Positions 1-9,414 of a DNA stretch of 64,000 nucleotides are shown piece by piece (within the stretch, counting starts at the first letter, position 1; each line of letters begins with the position of its first letter). Both the position numbers and the translations under genes were made by a program. The notes beneath the pieces were generated by a model. That model had not been told where the DNA came from and ran no database searches. It worked only from the letters and a program-made list of their open reading frames with translations. Source of the DNA: Gyromitra esculenta (lineage: Eukaryota; Ascomycota; Pezizomycetes; Pezizales; Discinaceae). Where the stretch lies: assembly GCA_038503075.1 (NCBI GenBank), contig JBCAML010000002.1, positions 3,038,001-3,102,000 on the forward strand, in the 5' to 3' direction.

Positions 1-39
1 AGTCTCCCAAACATTACCTTCAATCTTCATCTCTGCCCC

Positions 40-1138
40 ATGTCTCCCCAAACACTACCCATAATTGGCACCGATGCTGCAAACTCCATTGAGGACCTTT
101 CAGGCCTCATCTCGAAGGCCGCCAAGACCTCAATTCCAGAAACTCCCTACGATGTGTTGATTGACATTTGCGGTAACGATCCGGTTAGTGTACCAATATC
201 CCCCCCTTTGGTATCTCTTACTAACGGATGCCTTTCAGCTCCTAATCCAAAGAGCCTACGAAACCCACCGGACCAACCGTAATTCCCAACAACGTTCTAA
301 ACTACTCTCGCCAGGGTTCCCCGGCGTAATAGTTGACGAGGTGCTCCAAGAGCTCGAATATGTTCGCGGCCAAGACATCCCAGAGCTAGCCGGAACCGTG
401 AAACGGACACCGGCGGAGGTCGATCCGCGGAATTGCTTAGTCTTCTGGGCACGGCCCACGAGTGCCGTAAAGGACATTGTGGGTGTTTTGCAGGAGAAGT
501 TGAAGGAGCTTGCGCCAAGTTCGTCATTTATGATTTGGTGATATTGGGGGAGAGGGTGGTTTTTTTATATGCTAATTTGGTCCTGGTATATATATTCGTG
601 GCGATTAGATATCTGGCTTATGCCCCGTGACAAACTACACCTTACTGTGCTCGAAGTAACGCATTCGAAAACACCGGATATGGTTAATACGCTGGTGGCT
701 CAGATGAGGCCGTCGCTTGGGAGGATTATGGATTTGCCGCTGGGGAATCGTGCGACGCTTATCAGGCCGAGGTTGAGCTACGATGCTGCCGCGCTCGCGA
801 TATCGTTCGTCCCTGCGGGCGATAGCTCGTATACGTATCACCACCTGCGCAAAGACTTTTATAAGCTTGCTGTAGAGTCTGGAGTGGCCATCGCATCGCG
901 TTACACAGTTCCCTCGGCACATATCACTGTTGCGAGATTCATCACCACTAGGGACCATCCACAGGCCGAGCCGCTAACGAAGTGGGTGGAGGGGATCGAG
1001 GAGATAAATGGATGGTTGGCAGAGAAGTGGTCACAAGATCTCAAGTGGACGGTTGGCGAGGAAAGGGGTATTGATTTTAGTGCTGGTAGTTTGTGGTACG
1101 GTGATGGGTATAGAGTGGCCAGTGGGAAAGGGTTTTAA
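40..1138 (+). CDS. 2H phosphoesterase-superfamily protein (LigT/AKAP7-like), 3 exons
   Basis: Exons 40-183, 239-518 and 609-1138 give 317 residues. Intron 1 has a TTACTAAC branch site and a TTTCAG acceptor. Intron 2 runs from GTTCGT to GATTAG. The joined protein carries the two H-x-T-x signatures of the 2H fold: HLTV at about residues 152-155 and HITV at about 246-249. These are the catalytic His/Thr pairs that open or hydrolyse 2',3'-cyclic phosphates or act on RNA ends in this superfamily. The segment just before the first motif (NIWLMPRDKLHLTVLE) is regained only when intron 2 is removed, which supports the model. There is no signal peptide, so it is probably cytosolic or nuclear. The true substrate is unknown; comparable fungal proteins are mostly uncharacterised. 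The start at 40 is the first ATG in the window, and an upstream exon cannot be excluded. Confidence 0.72.
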
Positions 1139-2164
1139 TAAGGTCTAGACTCTGAGTGGTACGAAGGAATTTTTTGGTTAGATTTCAAGATGTTGCACGG
1201 TGTTTGCTCTTTGGGACTGGGGCTTGGAGGCCCTGAAGGAAGGCCTCTGATTTACACTGAGGGAAAATATGAAATGGGGGTAATGGTCATGGTTTATCAC
1301 TCGATCAACGTATGTGTGGCGTTTTTTAGACTATGATCGCGGATGAGTGGTACTTATTATCACTTAAGCAAGAGAAAAGGATTCAGAAGGAAGCGGTCGC
1401 TATATAAATCGTTCTCTACCCAACTATCGTGACCCATTGGCTTCGAAGTGAGAGTGTCCCGTCACTTATCAGTCCATGCATTGCCACGGTGCAATGAAGA
1501 TAGTATAATCTACGTATCATGAATGACACATTGGTATTGTGTAATCCGATATATATGAAACCATAGAACTATGCTGCTTAAATAATGAAATTTCGGAGGA
1601 GCTGTGTAACTTATATAAGAATGATATGTAAATATTACTTATACCATTCAATCAATTGTACCTTATACTTACTGTGTGTACTCAGACTACAGCTGCACAA
1701 TGTCCTTAACAGCATTCTCTCCGGATCCCAGTCCCCCAACCAAGCGCAGTAAACGAGTCTCGTCCTTCTTACAAGCAGTTTACTACTCCCGTAACCCAGC
1801 ACGAGCAGCAAATTTACGCTAGCGGATCCGGAGCTGGTGAACAAAGCCGGCTGCAGCATCTATATATTGTATGCTGGACCATCTGATTACGTGATACTCC
1901 TAATATGGAATTCAACTTGTGCACGTGCGCCATGGCATATCATTACTCAGTCTAATCTTCTCATCTTGATCAACACATATATCCAATCTTTTACCATATA
2001 TATATAAGGACAGCTAGAAACTAATTTGACTTACAGATCACCGCCGTTTCATCAAGCCACAAACCAGCCAGCCAGCTAGCCAGCCAACATACGTATACTG
2101 CCCCCTCCCCCCCCCCCCAAAAAAAAAGAAACTAGATTTTTTTTTCCTGCACATCACAGGCAGA
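1139..2164. other. Gene-free stretch, AT-rich
   Basis: No reading frame with protein-like composition is visible on either strand. It holds a C/A homopolymer pair at about 2101-2129 (a run of C followed by a run of A), then a T tract. A TATA-like string lies near 1400. Nothing else is recognisable. Confidence 0.5.
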
Positions 2165-2524
2165 ATGAAACTCCGCAAAATCGCTGAGAAGATCGCGGCA
2201 GGCCTCTCTGCTGTAGATGACAACCCCACACAAAGCCCTAGCAAGGAACTCGAGCCAGATAGCCTAGCTAGCCGCCCCATAACCGTAAATGCTACATACA
2301 ACGCGCATGCGCCAAGTACTCCCCAAAACACCAAAACTTACGTCGTCCTGTCTTTGTGGCGCGCGATTAAACGGGAAGGACGATCGCGGTGCAGGTTTCT
2401 CCATCCGCGTCGACGTCTACGCATATACCTTCATCGAGAAAGCTCGGAGGGAGACGCAGGTCCTCAAGAGCTGTTCTATGATGAAGAGCTCATGGAATGG
2501 AGAGCACGAGAGAGATGTATATAA
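2165..2524 (+). CDS. Doubtful small hypothetical protein
   Basis: An ATG-started frame of 119 codons begins with a lysine-rich amphipathic segment (MKLRKIAEKIAAGLSAV) and then becomes low in information. From about 2370 a second forward frame (to 2603) looks more protein-like, with a stretch reading FSIRVDVYAYTFIEKARRE. The locus could therefore be a short gene with an unrecognised intron or a frameshift. I recognise no family. A biased 171-codon frame on the minus strand overlaps it (2476-2991). It could equally be non-coding. Confidence 0.22.
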   Translation: MKLRKIAEKIAAGLSAVDDNPTQSPSKELEPDSLASRPITVNATYNAHAPSTPQNTKTYVVLSLWRAIKREGRSRCRFLHPRRRLRIYLHRESSEGDAGPQELFYDEELMEWRARERCI

Positions 2525-3327
2525 AAAAAGGGAGGGGGACTGGAGGTGGGAAGCTTACACGGTATATATGCTAGAGAGAAAGAGAATTTGTGATTCGACT
2601 TAGTGGCTGTGGAAGGCTTTGCTTGAGGCGTTGATGATGCGGGGAAGGCCAGGATATATAGATTTGTGGGAAACGGGGGTGTAGCACGGCTAATTGGCGG
2701 TTTATGGTAGTAGGTTGATTTCGAATGGCTCTGATGAGGATTTGAATAAGTGGTAGCTGTTTTGATAATTTGGTCTATATTGGATTTACTAGTATTCTTT
2801 GACAGGTCTAAAATTCGAAGCCTCCCTAATTGGATATATGGGTTAATAGCGTGGGAAATCTGGCGGGGGAACAAAGGGGATAAATTGCATGCCCATAATC
2901 GGATTTGTTTCGCAATGTGTAACAAGCCTTGGGAAGTAGTGTTTCTTTGTTCTTTTCGACGTACATGACATGTATTACAACCAAATGTCATCGTTTGGTG
3001 TTAAGGCAAGTTTGGATAATTATAGCTCTCCGGAATTCGGTAGCGTTCGACAGTGTCACTATAAAAGCCCATAACTATGCCATGATATTTCTCAAATAAG
3101 TATACTTACTATCATCAGAGCTCTGGTCTTTTTTGGCAGGAGAAACCCTATTTATCGCTGCTGGTTCAGTAGATACTGCCTATAGATATTATTTCGGCAT
3201 TTTTGTCCGCCCACAGTCATTTCTCAAGCTGGCTCAACTTCATATCGGCGTCGAGCTTGGGTTTGCAGCGGCTGCCCGGACGTAAAAAGGAACACTTGCA
3301 CAACGAAATCGATCACGGCTTAGGAAA
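2525..3327. other. Gene-free stretch upstream of the membrane-protein gene
   Basis: This is mostly AT-rich sequence. A TATAAAA-type string at about 3060-3066 lies roughly 260 bases before the next start codon and could be its TATA element, although no transcript start can be placed from sequence alone. Confidence 0.35.
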
Positions 3328-4179
3328 ATGTACTTCTCCTGTTATACACATTTCCTCGTCGTTTTGTCCATCTGGGCAACGAGAGCAAATTCTCAGGGTA
3401 TGCCCACGGGAACCGTGTCTGCAATGATCTCTGTTCAGTCTTCACCCTCAAAGCCCCAAAAATGCAGCCCTGTTTGCGATCTCATGGCTTCCACTATCCC
3501 GAATTCAGACTCATCGTTTTTTGTGAGCTTTTGTGAGAGTACTGGAAGAACTGATTGCAAGGTGAACGACATGCAGTTTGATATCGAGATCATTGACGCT
3601 GGCCACCAGGTTTCCGGTTTTAGCTGCACCTGTGATACACCACCTTCCAATGCACAGTCATCGCAAAACCCTACTGCAAATACGACGAGCACAGGATCAA
3701 GTAGTGAGTCTCTAGTAACCTATTCCCCATCCGTGACGGCAGACAGCACAGTTGCTGTTACTTTGGAAATCCCATCGACGGCGCCTCCGACAGTGGGCCC
3801 ACCACTGTCCTCGTCAGCGTTTTCCTCACTATTGCTGAAACCGTCATCCTCTCCCTTCACATCTTCCTCTTCTATGAGCTCACGGCCATCGGCAGGAAAC
3901 AATCCATCTCAGACAACGAATGGCGCAATCTCAACAACGACTTCCACCTCGTCTCCTGCAGGGAAGCCAACGACACCAAATATGTCGGCGATGGACGCAG
4001 ATATGCAAGCAGAGAAACCAAAACCAGCAACTATTGCTGGGGCTGTGATTGGTTCACTTTGCGTATTGGCGTGCTTGGGTGGTGGCGCATTAGTCTTACA
4101 GCGGCGGCGCCAAAGGAAGATCAATCAAGCTCATATCGATGGCTTTAGGGAATCTAGTGGCATTCAGAGATACGTATGA
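3328..4179 (+). CDS. Ser/Thr-rich single-pass membrane protein with N-terminal Cys-rich domain
   Basis: This is an intronless 283-residue frame. Residues 1-23 look like a signal peptide (hydrophobic, ending ATRANSQG). A small domain follows with six cysteines at 46, 50, 69, 77, 100 and 102. Residues about 108-225 are a Ser/Thr/Pro-rich stalk typical of O-mannosylated cell-surface proteins. Residues about 234-258 form a small-residue-rich membrane helix (ATIAGAVIGSLCVLACLGG). A basic stop-transfer segment (QRRRQRK) and a short cytosolic tail ending RYV complete it. The architecture resembles fungal wall-stress-sensor or Mid2-like proteins, but the cysteine pattern is not a clear WSC or CFEM domain, so no family is assigned. 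Expected topology is type I at the plasma membrane. The neighbours give no functional hint. Confidence 0.7.
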   Translation: MYFSCYTHFLVVLSIWATRANSQGMPTGTVSAMISVQSSPSKPQKCSPVCDLMASTIPNSDSSFFVSFCESTGRTDCKVNDMQFDIEIIDAGHQVSGFSCTCDTPPSNAQSSQNPTANTTSTGSSSESLVTYSPSVTADSTVAVTLEIPSTAPPTVGPPLSSSAFSSLLLKPSSSPFTSSSSMSSRPSAGNNPSQTTNGAISTTTSTSSPAGKPTTPNMSAMDADMQAEKPKPATIAGAVIGSLCVLACLGGGALVLQRRRQRKINQAHIDGFRESSGIQRYV

Positions 4180-6111
4180 GCTTGTTGTACAGCAGCGGAG
4201 GAGGACGTTGAATAGCTAGATGAGTCCGACTACATGCATATCCGTGTATTTATGACATACCCTAATTTCTTAGTACGTACTAGCATAGCTATCTGGTCCT
4301 CATGAAGTCAGTATATAGATAGAAAGCGAATGGCATGTGTGACAATGAATGAATTTTTCTTTAAATGTTTGGCCAATGATCCTTCATTGCTCTTTATCCA
4401 TTAGGCAAATGGCAGTCATCCACGTGGAAAAGTCCTTCTTTATGAATACCAATCCTCCTTCTCTAACCCCTGGAACCCTCCTGAACAGCTCCTTGAATCT
4501 AATGCTAAGTATCCGATAACCGTACCCATTCGCGAGTCTCAACAGGGCTAGTTAATCACCGTGACTCGTGTCACATTAGCCCTTGTGTTTAGCCTCTCTA
4601 GAGCAAAAATATGCTTACGTTTTTCGATATATATTGTCCTCGAATTAATCTCAACTGCGCATATCGCAGGCACAAGCTACAATTTTCATAATATGGGAGC
4701 TTCGAAGATTGCTTGGGTTAAGTAGATTTAATATCTAACTAGTTAAAAAAAAACTAGGATAAGATGAATTTGGTTATTACTAAATGGTTGTGGAAACACG
4801 GGGTAAACGAACGCCCAATTAACACCACTGCCAAAATCCCTCCGATGGCCTAGCCAGGAAGACTAATTAACAATTCTAAAATAATTCTACCTGAGGCAAT
4901 AGAGTAGTTAGATACTCTGTTAACCATGGTCCAATTCTTCTACATTGCCGTGCTCAACAAAAACAGAAGTTTAGCGATTGGGTGCTTTGAGGTGCTTTGA
5001 GATGTTTATTGGCGCTGCTTGTTTTATGATCTAAAATAATAGGGGATTACGGCGGGCGACAGGGACAAAACCGCAAAAACCCATAAGCGAAACTTCACAG
5101 GCAGCTACACAACAAGAATTGCAGGTCTGCCAGTGTATTATGTTGCAGGTGAAGGCTGCTAGTAAAAGTATGACGCGGATCCCAGTGAGGTAGTTTTGCA
5201 GGCAAGGTGCCAGTGGTGTTGCGGATGGGGCTCCGATAACCACCTCCAAAATTTACTGCGTGACCTCCTAGTTACATCATAGGTACATTCAAGAGCGATG
5301 CCATGCATCTTCTGTAGAACTGTCTGATCCGAAGCCACACCAAAAACACTGCTTACCCACATACCTTGATCTGCTGCATCACATTTCAACCACCCGTTAC
5401 TTTACATACTGCTTGTAGCTACTTGTACCTTGTGACTGAAGATTCATGTCGCGCGAAGGTCAGCACCTAGATCATTTCAATGGTTATCCTGCCCCAGAAA
5501 CTAACTTGCTTATGCAGAAGATAAATCAACAACTACGGACTCAATTAACAACCAATTTACTTTATTCATGAACACTTCATACAGGCAGAGCTGCTGAAGG
5601 CAGAGCGAGTCTAATTAGATGGATAGGGCTAAGAGTAACACCCCGTTGTCGTGCAATTATTGCCCCGAACGCATGGGTTAGGGTTTTCGGCTTGCTCGAT
5701 GCTTTTTACACGGACGAGTTCTGATGTCCCCCAAACAATCTGGAAATGCGGCAGGTGCGAACATACACTTTGCTTAAATGATAAGCGTAATCGTTTTACT
5801 GTGTATCATACTTTAGATTATTAATTGATTACTTCTTCATTTTTAGCTATTGAGTTCGGCATTTTGAGGTTGTTGGAAATCGGATGCTTATTCGGGTGAT
5901 AATAAGGTGCGACTGTAGACAAATGGAGAATAGAGTTGAACTTAGGGATTAGGTTTACTGTAGCTAGCTTCTCAGTCCCATGAAGTCACAGGCCCGCCAA
6001 AGGCCAAAGACGACAGCCCCAACCTACTAGTATGCCATGATGACAGATTGATCCTTACCCATCAGTGACTACTCCACTATCTATTCTACATTTGTTTAGT
6101 TCTCGCGGGCG
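4180..6111. other. Gene-free stretch, AT-rich
   Basis: There are no convincing coding frames. A telomere-like string in reverse orientation (GGGTTAGGGTTT, 5685-5696) is the one distinctive motif. A short direct duplication (GGTGCTTTGA twice) lies near 4980-5000. Confidence 0.45.
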
Positions 6112-6196
6112 CAGAACACGGTATGATGGTCAGTATACTCGCCTGTCATGCGTTCAGTACTCGCGAGTGACCAGGGTTCGATCCCCCACCAGAGAG
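6112..6196 (+). pseudogene. Decayed tRNA-Asp(GUC) copy with 13-nt intron
   Basis: The D arm, anticodon arm (CUCGC/GCGAG stem, GUC at 6145-6147), T loop and 3' acceptor strand (CCAGAGAG) are recognisable. The 5' acceptor strand (about 6112-6118, CAGAACA) no longer pairs with the 3' strand, and the T stem has mismatches. A 13-nt insertion sits after position 37 (6149-6161). Its flanks resemble those of the next copy, including the T-rich stretch ATCTTTTTTTCCCG directly 3', so this is a local duplicate that has lost a functional acceptor stem. Confidence 0.7.
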
Positions 6197-6475
6197 AAAT
6201 ATCTTTTTTTCCCGTGGCAAAGCATATTATTATTATTTATTCATTATTCCGTTCGGTAAATTCAACCCTTAGGTTATGATGCTCTAGGAGCAAAGCATAT
6301 CGCACTATTAGCTTTAAGCATATACCGTGGTAAGATAACTAATCTACATATAGTATCTAAGCACCGTATAAAGCTGTTAAATCGCAAGAACCTTAACAAC
6401 CTCTACCAGTTAGACAGATTCGAGTGATAAAATATGATTAGTTTTAAATTATTTATAGAGTTTCTAGAGACATAA
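6197..6475. other. Spacer between tRNA-Asp copies
   Basis: AT-rich sequence. The last 70 bases share scattered identity with the sequence upstream of the third copy (for example CGAGTGATRAARYATGAT), as expected of a duplicated unit. Confidence 0.45.
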
Positions 6476-6555
6476 TCTTTGGTAGTATAGAGGTTAGTAT
6501 ACTCGCCTGTCATGTGTGCTCGCGAGTGACCGGGGTTCGATTCCCCGCCAGAGAG
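6476..6555 (+). tRNA. tRNA-Asp (anticodon GUC) with 8-nt intron
   Basis: The 7-bp acceptor stem is UCUUUGG/CCAGAGA with one G-U pair, followed by discriminator G. The D arm reads GUAUAGAGGUUAGUAU. The anticodon stem is CUCGC/GCGAG, with GUC at 6509-6511. The T arm is CGGGG-UUCGAUU-CCCCG. Eight bases (6513-6520) lie after position 37, the canonical place for a tRNA-endonuclease intron; removing them leaves a 72-nt tRNA with the loop CUGUCAC. A run of seven T about 8 bases downstream can serve as the RNA polymerase III terminator. Confidence 0.92.
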
Positions 6556-7072
6556 AAACATCTTTTTTTCCCGGGGCAGTCACCTTTTGTAATTTCCAAG
6601 TATATCACACTAGCCTTACCTGGGATGAGATCAAATCCCCAAAATGCATGGCAACGAGAATCTTAAATTTGCAACCCCAACAACCAACACACAATCATCA
6701 ATTCAACCTTAAGAGATATTTCATTAAAGAATAGCGATGTTGAGCTGTCTTTTGCATAAATTTCCCCCATTTTAGGATCCGAATTTCTTTGAATATGAGT
6801 TATGCTCGAAGGCGTTACGGTTACCATGCATTTCGAGGATATAATCTCACCCCAAGTACCCATATACTATTAATCTAGACACCAGGCTCGCTCCCATCCC
6901 CACTGGCCAAGATTGCTGGTACGCAGCAAGCGGCGTGAGAGGGGCTGAGCGTGAGACTATCTAGACATCGTAGATAATTTCTAGGCTATTGGAAACCAAG
7001 CACAATAACTAGATTAATTCGAGTGATGAAGCATGATCGAATTTAAATTTTTCTTAGTCTCTGGAAGCATCG
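6556..7072. other. Spacer between tRNA-Asp copies
   Basis: Holds the T-tract terminator of the preceding tRNA and then AT-rich sequence with no coding frame I can support. Confidence 0.45.
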
Positions 7073-7155
7073 TCTCTGGTAGTATAGAGGTTAGTATATT
7101 CGCCTGTCATATCCAGTGTTCGCGAGTGACCGGGGTTCGATTCCCCGCCAGAGAG
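7073..7155 (+). tRNA. tRNA-Asp (anticodon GUC) with 11-nt intron
   Basis: The acceptor stem is UCUCUGG/CCAGAGA with discriminator G. D and T arms are identical to those of the copy at 6476. The anticodon is GUC at 7106-7108. The anticodon stem is UUCGC/GCGAG, with a U-G pair replacing C-G at its outer end. The intron is 11 bases (7110-7120) and leaves a 72-nt product. A T-rich tract (TTTTCTTTTTT) about 13 bases downstream is the likely terminator. Confidence 0.92.
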
Positions 7156-8019
7156 TAGAACTATTATCTTTTCTTTTTTAGGGGGTGGGAATTAGAAATT
7201 TAAATTCTTGGGTTCTTTTAATCGTACACTAATTTGTTTAGTAGAACCTTTTAGCAGCAAAAAAGAGGGTTTTTGTAACAAGGGTTTCACAAGACAAAAC
7301 AAATAACCGAATAAACACTAGTCGGAAATTTAGCTCCAATTTCATGATGATCGAATTGGTTACGCAAGGCAAAATTCTTTGAAGAGCCAGAATCGCATGT
7401 GTGGGCAGTATCAAATGAAACGCAAAATCATTACCGTCGTACAGGGTGGCTTAATCTAGGATTTGACCTAGAATTCCCACAGATTTAGCTTGAGAGTTTC
7501 ATGCGCTTGCTTTAAGTGAGGACAGCAGCGGAAAGGGTGTGTATACATATATGTATAAGGTATTTTCGAATAGCAGCGTGTATTAGTTACCGGGGTTTAT
7601 CAAGAGGATGCTTGCAATTCGATCAATTCTGAGAACAAGCGGATGAAGAAGCATGTATGGGGTAGGGTGGGTATACACAGATTAATTTTTTTCTTTCTTT
7701 CTCTTTATTATTAGTCTTGTGGATACGTAATATCAATGATCTCAACTATGGGGACCCTTGCTTCTCGGCACAGCACCTCGAAATAGGCCCACAACCAACA
7801 CCATGGCTTCCTGGGAGATAACGAAAAAAGTGGTAAACGATTGATTCGACCCAATACTTTAGCCCATTAGACAACTGATCGGGGACCATTTGCTCTCACA
7901 TTCGGATACCCGACTCCCCTTGGCAGAAATGGGCTCCCCCATTTGTGCAAACAACGGTGAGGATAGACGTTGATTCAAGAGTGAATGTGGGAGAGAAAAC
8001 AGCACCCTGAGTTCAGGTT
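7156..8019. other. Gene-free stretch
   Basis: AT-rich sequence with T-rich tracts. No frame, RNA or repeat could be supported beyond the tRNA terminator at its start. Confidence 0.4.
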
Positions 8020-8562
8020 GTGAATACAATCCACAAGACTGGTTTCTCACGGCGTGATGTTAGTGCAACCGCCCATCCTCCAACTAATAATAGCGTGAAT
8101 CTGAAGCGTGAATCCATACCGTGGTCTTTGTATCGTCCAATTCCAAGAACTATAATACATGCTCGAGAAATTTCACAAGTCTATAGCTACAGGGCCAGAG
8201 AGGGATTAGGATTATTGTTCCACCTAGGCTACATTGCTAGTCTTTGGGGGTATCAGCATCTGGATCCCCACACCGTTACGACTGCTCTGATCACGGAGAG
8301 GTATCTCGAGGGTTATAACCCTCTACCTGGCCTTCCTCTTATCTTCACCACCCTGATCATACTCAATAAACTCGCCTTTGTGCTCCACCAATCATCGCAG
8401 GTCGTAGACACTACTAATCTAACGAGCCCAGCAGCATACGATCCGCAATTCACGACCCTCCCGTATCTCACGACTTTACAACCTATTACATTGCAAGTCC
8501 TACACTTCGATCCGCAAACTCTAAACCTCCTTCGCCTACACAGATATGAAGACATATCTTGA
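8020..8562 (+). other. Open frame of 180 codons with no ATG
   Basis: The frame stays open from 8020 to a TGA ending at 8562 but contains no methionine codon, so it cannot be a complete gene as it stands. It includes a hydrophobic segment (LPLIFTTLIILNKLAFVL). It may be the last exon of a spliced gene whose first exon I could not find, or chance. No family is recognised. It ends 11 bases before the first telomere-like box. Confidence 0.2.
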
Positions 8563-8573
8563 AGTCGTGCTTT

Positions 8574-8608
8574 AAACCCTAACCCTGATGGTGAGAAACC
8601 CTAACCCT
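8574..8608 (+). promoter_or_regulatory. Pair of telomere-like (telobox) 13-mers
   Basis: AAACCCTAACCCT occurs perfectly at 8574-8586 and again at 8596-8608, separated by GATGGTGAG. Each contains two telomeric CCCTAA units. The pair lies 222-256 bases before the start codon at 8830. Teloboxes are known promoter elements bound by TRF/Tbf1-type Myb proteins in fungi; a role here is inferred from position. Confidence 0.5.
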
Positions 8609-8829
8609 ATAAACGTGACCAAAGTAAATAAACAATTAATTTAGCAGGCAGCAACACTTCTGGGCAGGCAGAACCGGCGCAGCAGCGCGTCTCCCTGCAG
8701 TTTAACAGCCCAAAACAAAACACAACACCATCTTTGCAAATTGTTCCCTGCCAATACACCACCGCGGCCAGATCTGTTTTCCTCTCTCTCTCTCCTCTGC
8801 CGCAAGCTTTCTCGCCGAACCCTTTCAAG

Positions 8830-9414
8830 ATGTGGCGCCTCGAACCGCCGCGCAAAAAGAGGCGTCTGTCGCACACGATGTCGCTCGATCTCTACAACTT
8901 CCAAGAGGGGGACGAGGACAGAGATGAGCGTCTAGCGCGAACAGTGGAGAATATGGAGATCATAGACCCAGAGGCACTTCTCCCCTCGGCGCCCAAAATC
9001 CCCAACGTCGTCTCCGCCGCCTACGACGACTACCTCCAGACCCTCCCGCTCAATATCATCTTCCAGGCTCGGATCACGAACAATCAATTGACGTCGGTGA
9101 TGTACCCAAGTGCGCTGGTGGGCGAGTCGGTGCGACTGTACTATCCGGACCATAAAACTTTCAACAGCCTGCTACACGAGGGGATCTTGCGGAGGCTGGG
9201 TGTTTCGCAGAGAGATGCTGTCAGGACACTGAAATTGGTCGCGAAGAAGGCGGGGGAGGTGGTCTTTACTTCGGAATTCATGTGTTTCGAGGCGCAATGG
9301 GAGGCTGCTTTAATGGAATTGAGGAAAAAGGGTGTCGGCAAGAAGGGTGAAGGCGGTTTAAGGAATGCCGATAGCGTCCGGTTGCTTGTTGGATTGGACT
9401 GCGAAACTTATTAG
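8830..9414 (+). CDS. Conserved-looking small protein with N-terminal nuclear localisation signal
   Basis: An intronless frame of 194 residues begins at the first ATG of the frame (MWRLEPPRKKRRL). Upstream in-frame codons lack ATG. Residues 6-13 (PPRKKRRL) are a classical monopartite nuclear localisation signal. The rest is mixed alpha/beta in character with no membrane segment or repeat. The central part (about 60-165) has the even composition of a folded domain. I do not recognise the family. The gene sits downstream of two teloboxes and ends just before a T/G homopolymer tract (9417-9439). Its best description is an uncharacterised nuclear protein. Confidence 0.6.
   Translation: MWRLEPPRKKRRLSHTMSLDLYNFQEGDEDRDERLARTVENMEIIDPEALLPSAPKIPNVVSAAYDDYLQTLPLNIIFQARITNNQLTSVMYPSALVGESVRLYYPDHKTFNSLLHEGILRRLGVSQRDAVRTLKLVAKKAGEVVFTSEFMCFEAQWEAALMELRKKGVGKKGEGGLRNADSVRLLVGLDCETY

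Noticed and set aside
2476..2991. 171-codon minus-strand frame starting with ATG
   Set aside because: The composition is strongly biased (Ser, Pro, Thr, Ile, Tyr) with no domain, and it overlaps another weak candidate. It was not supported as a gene.
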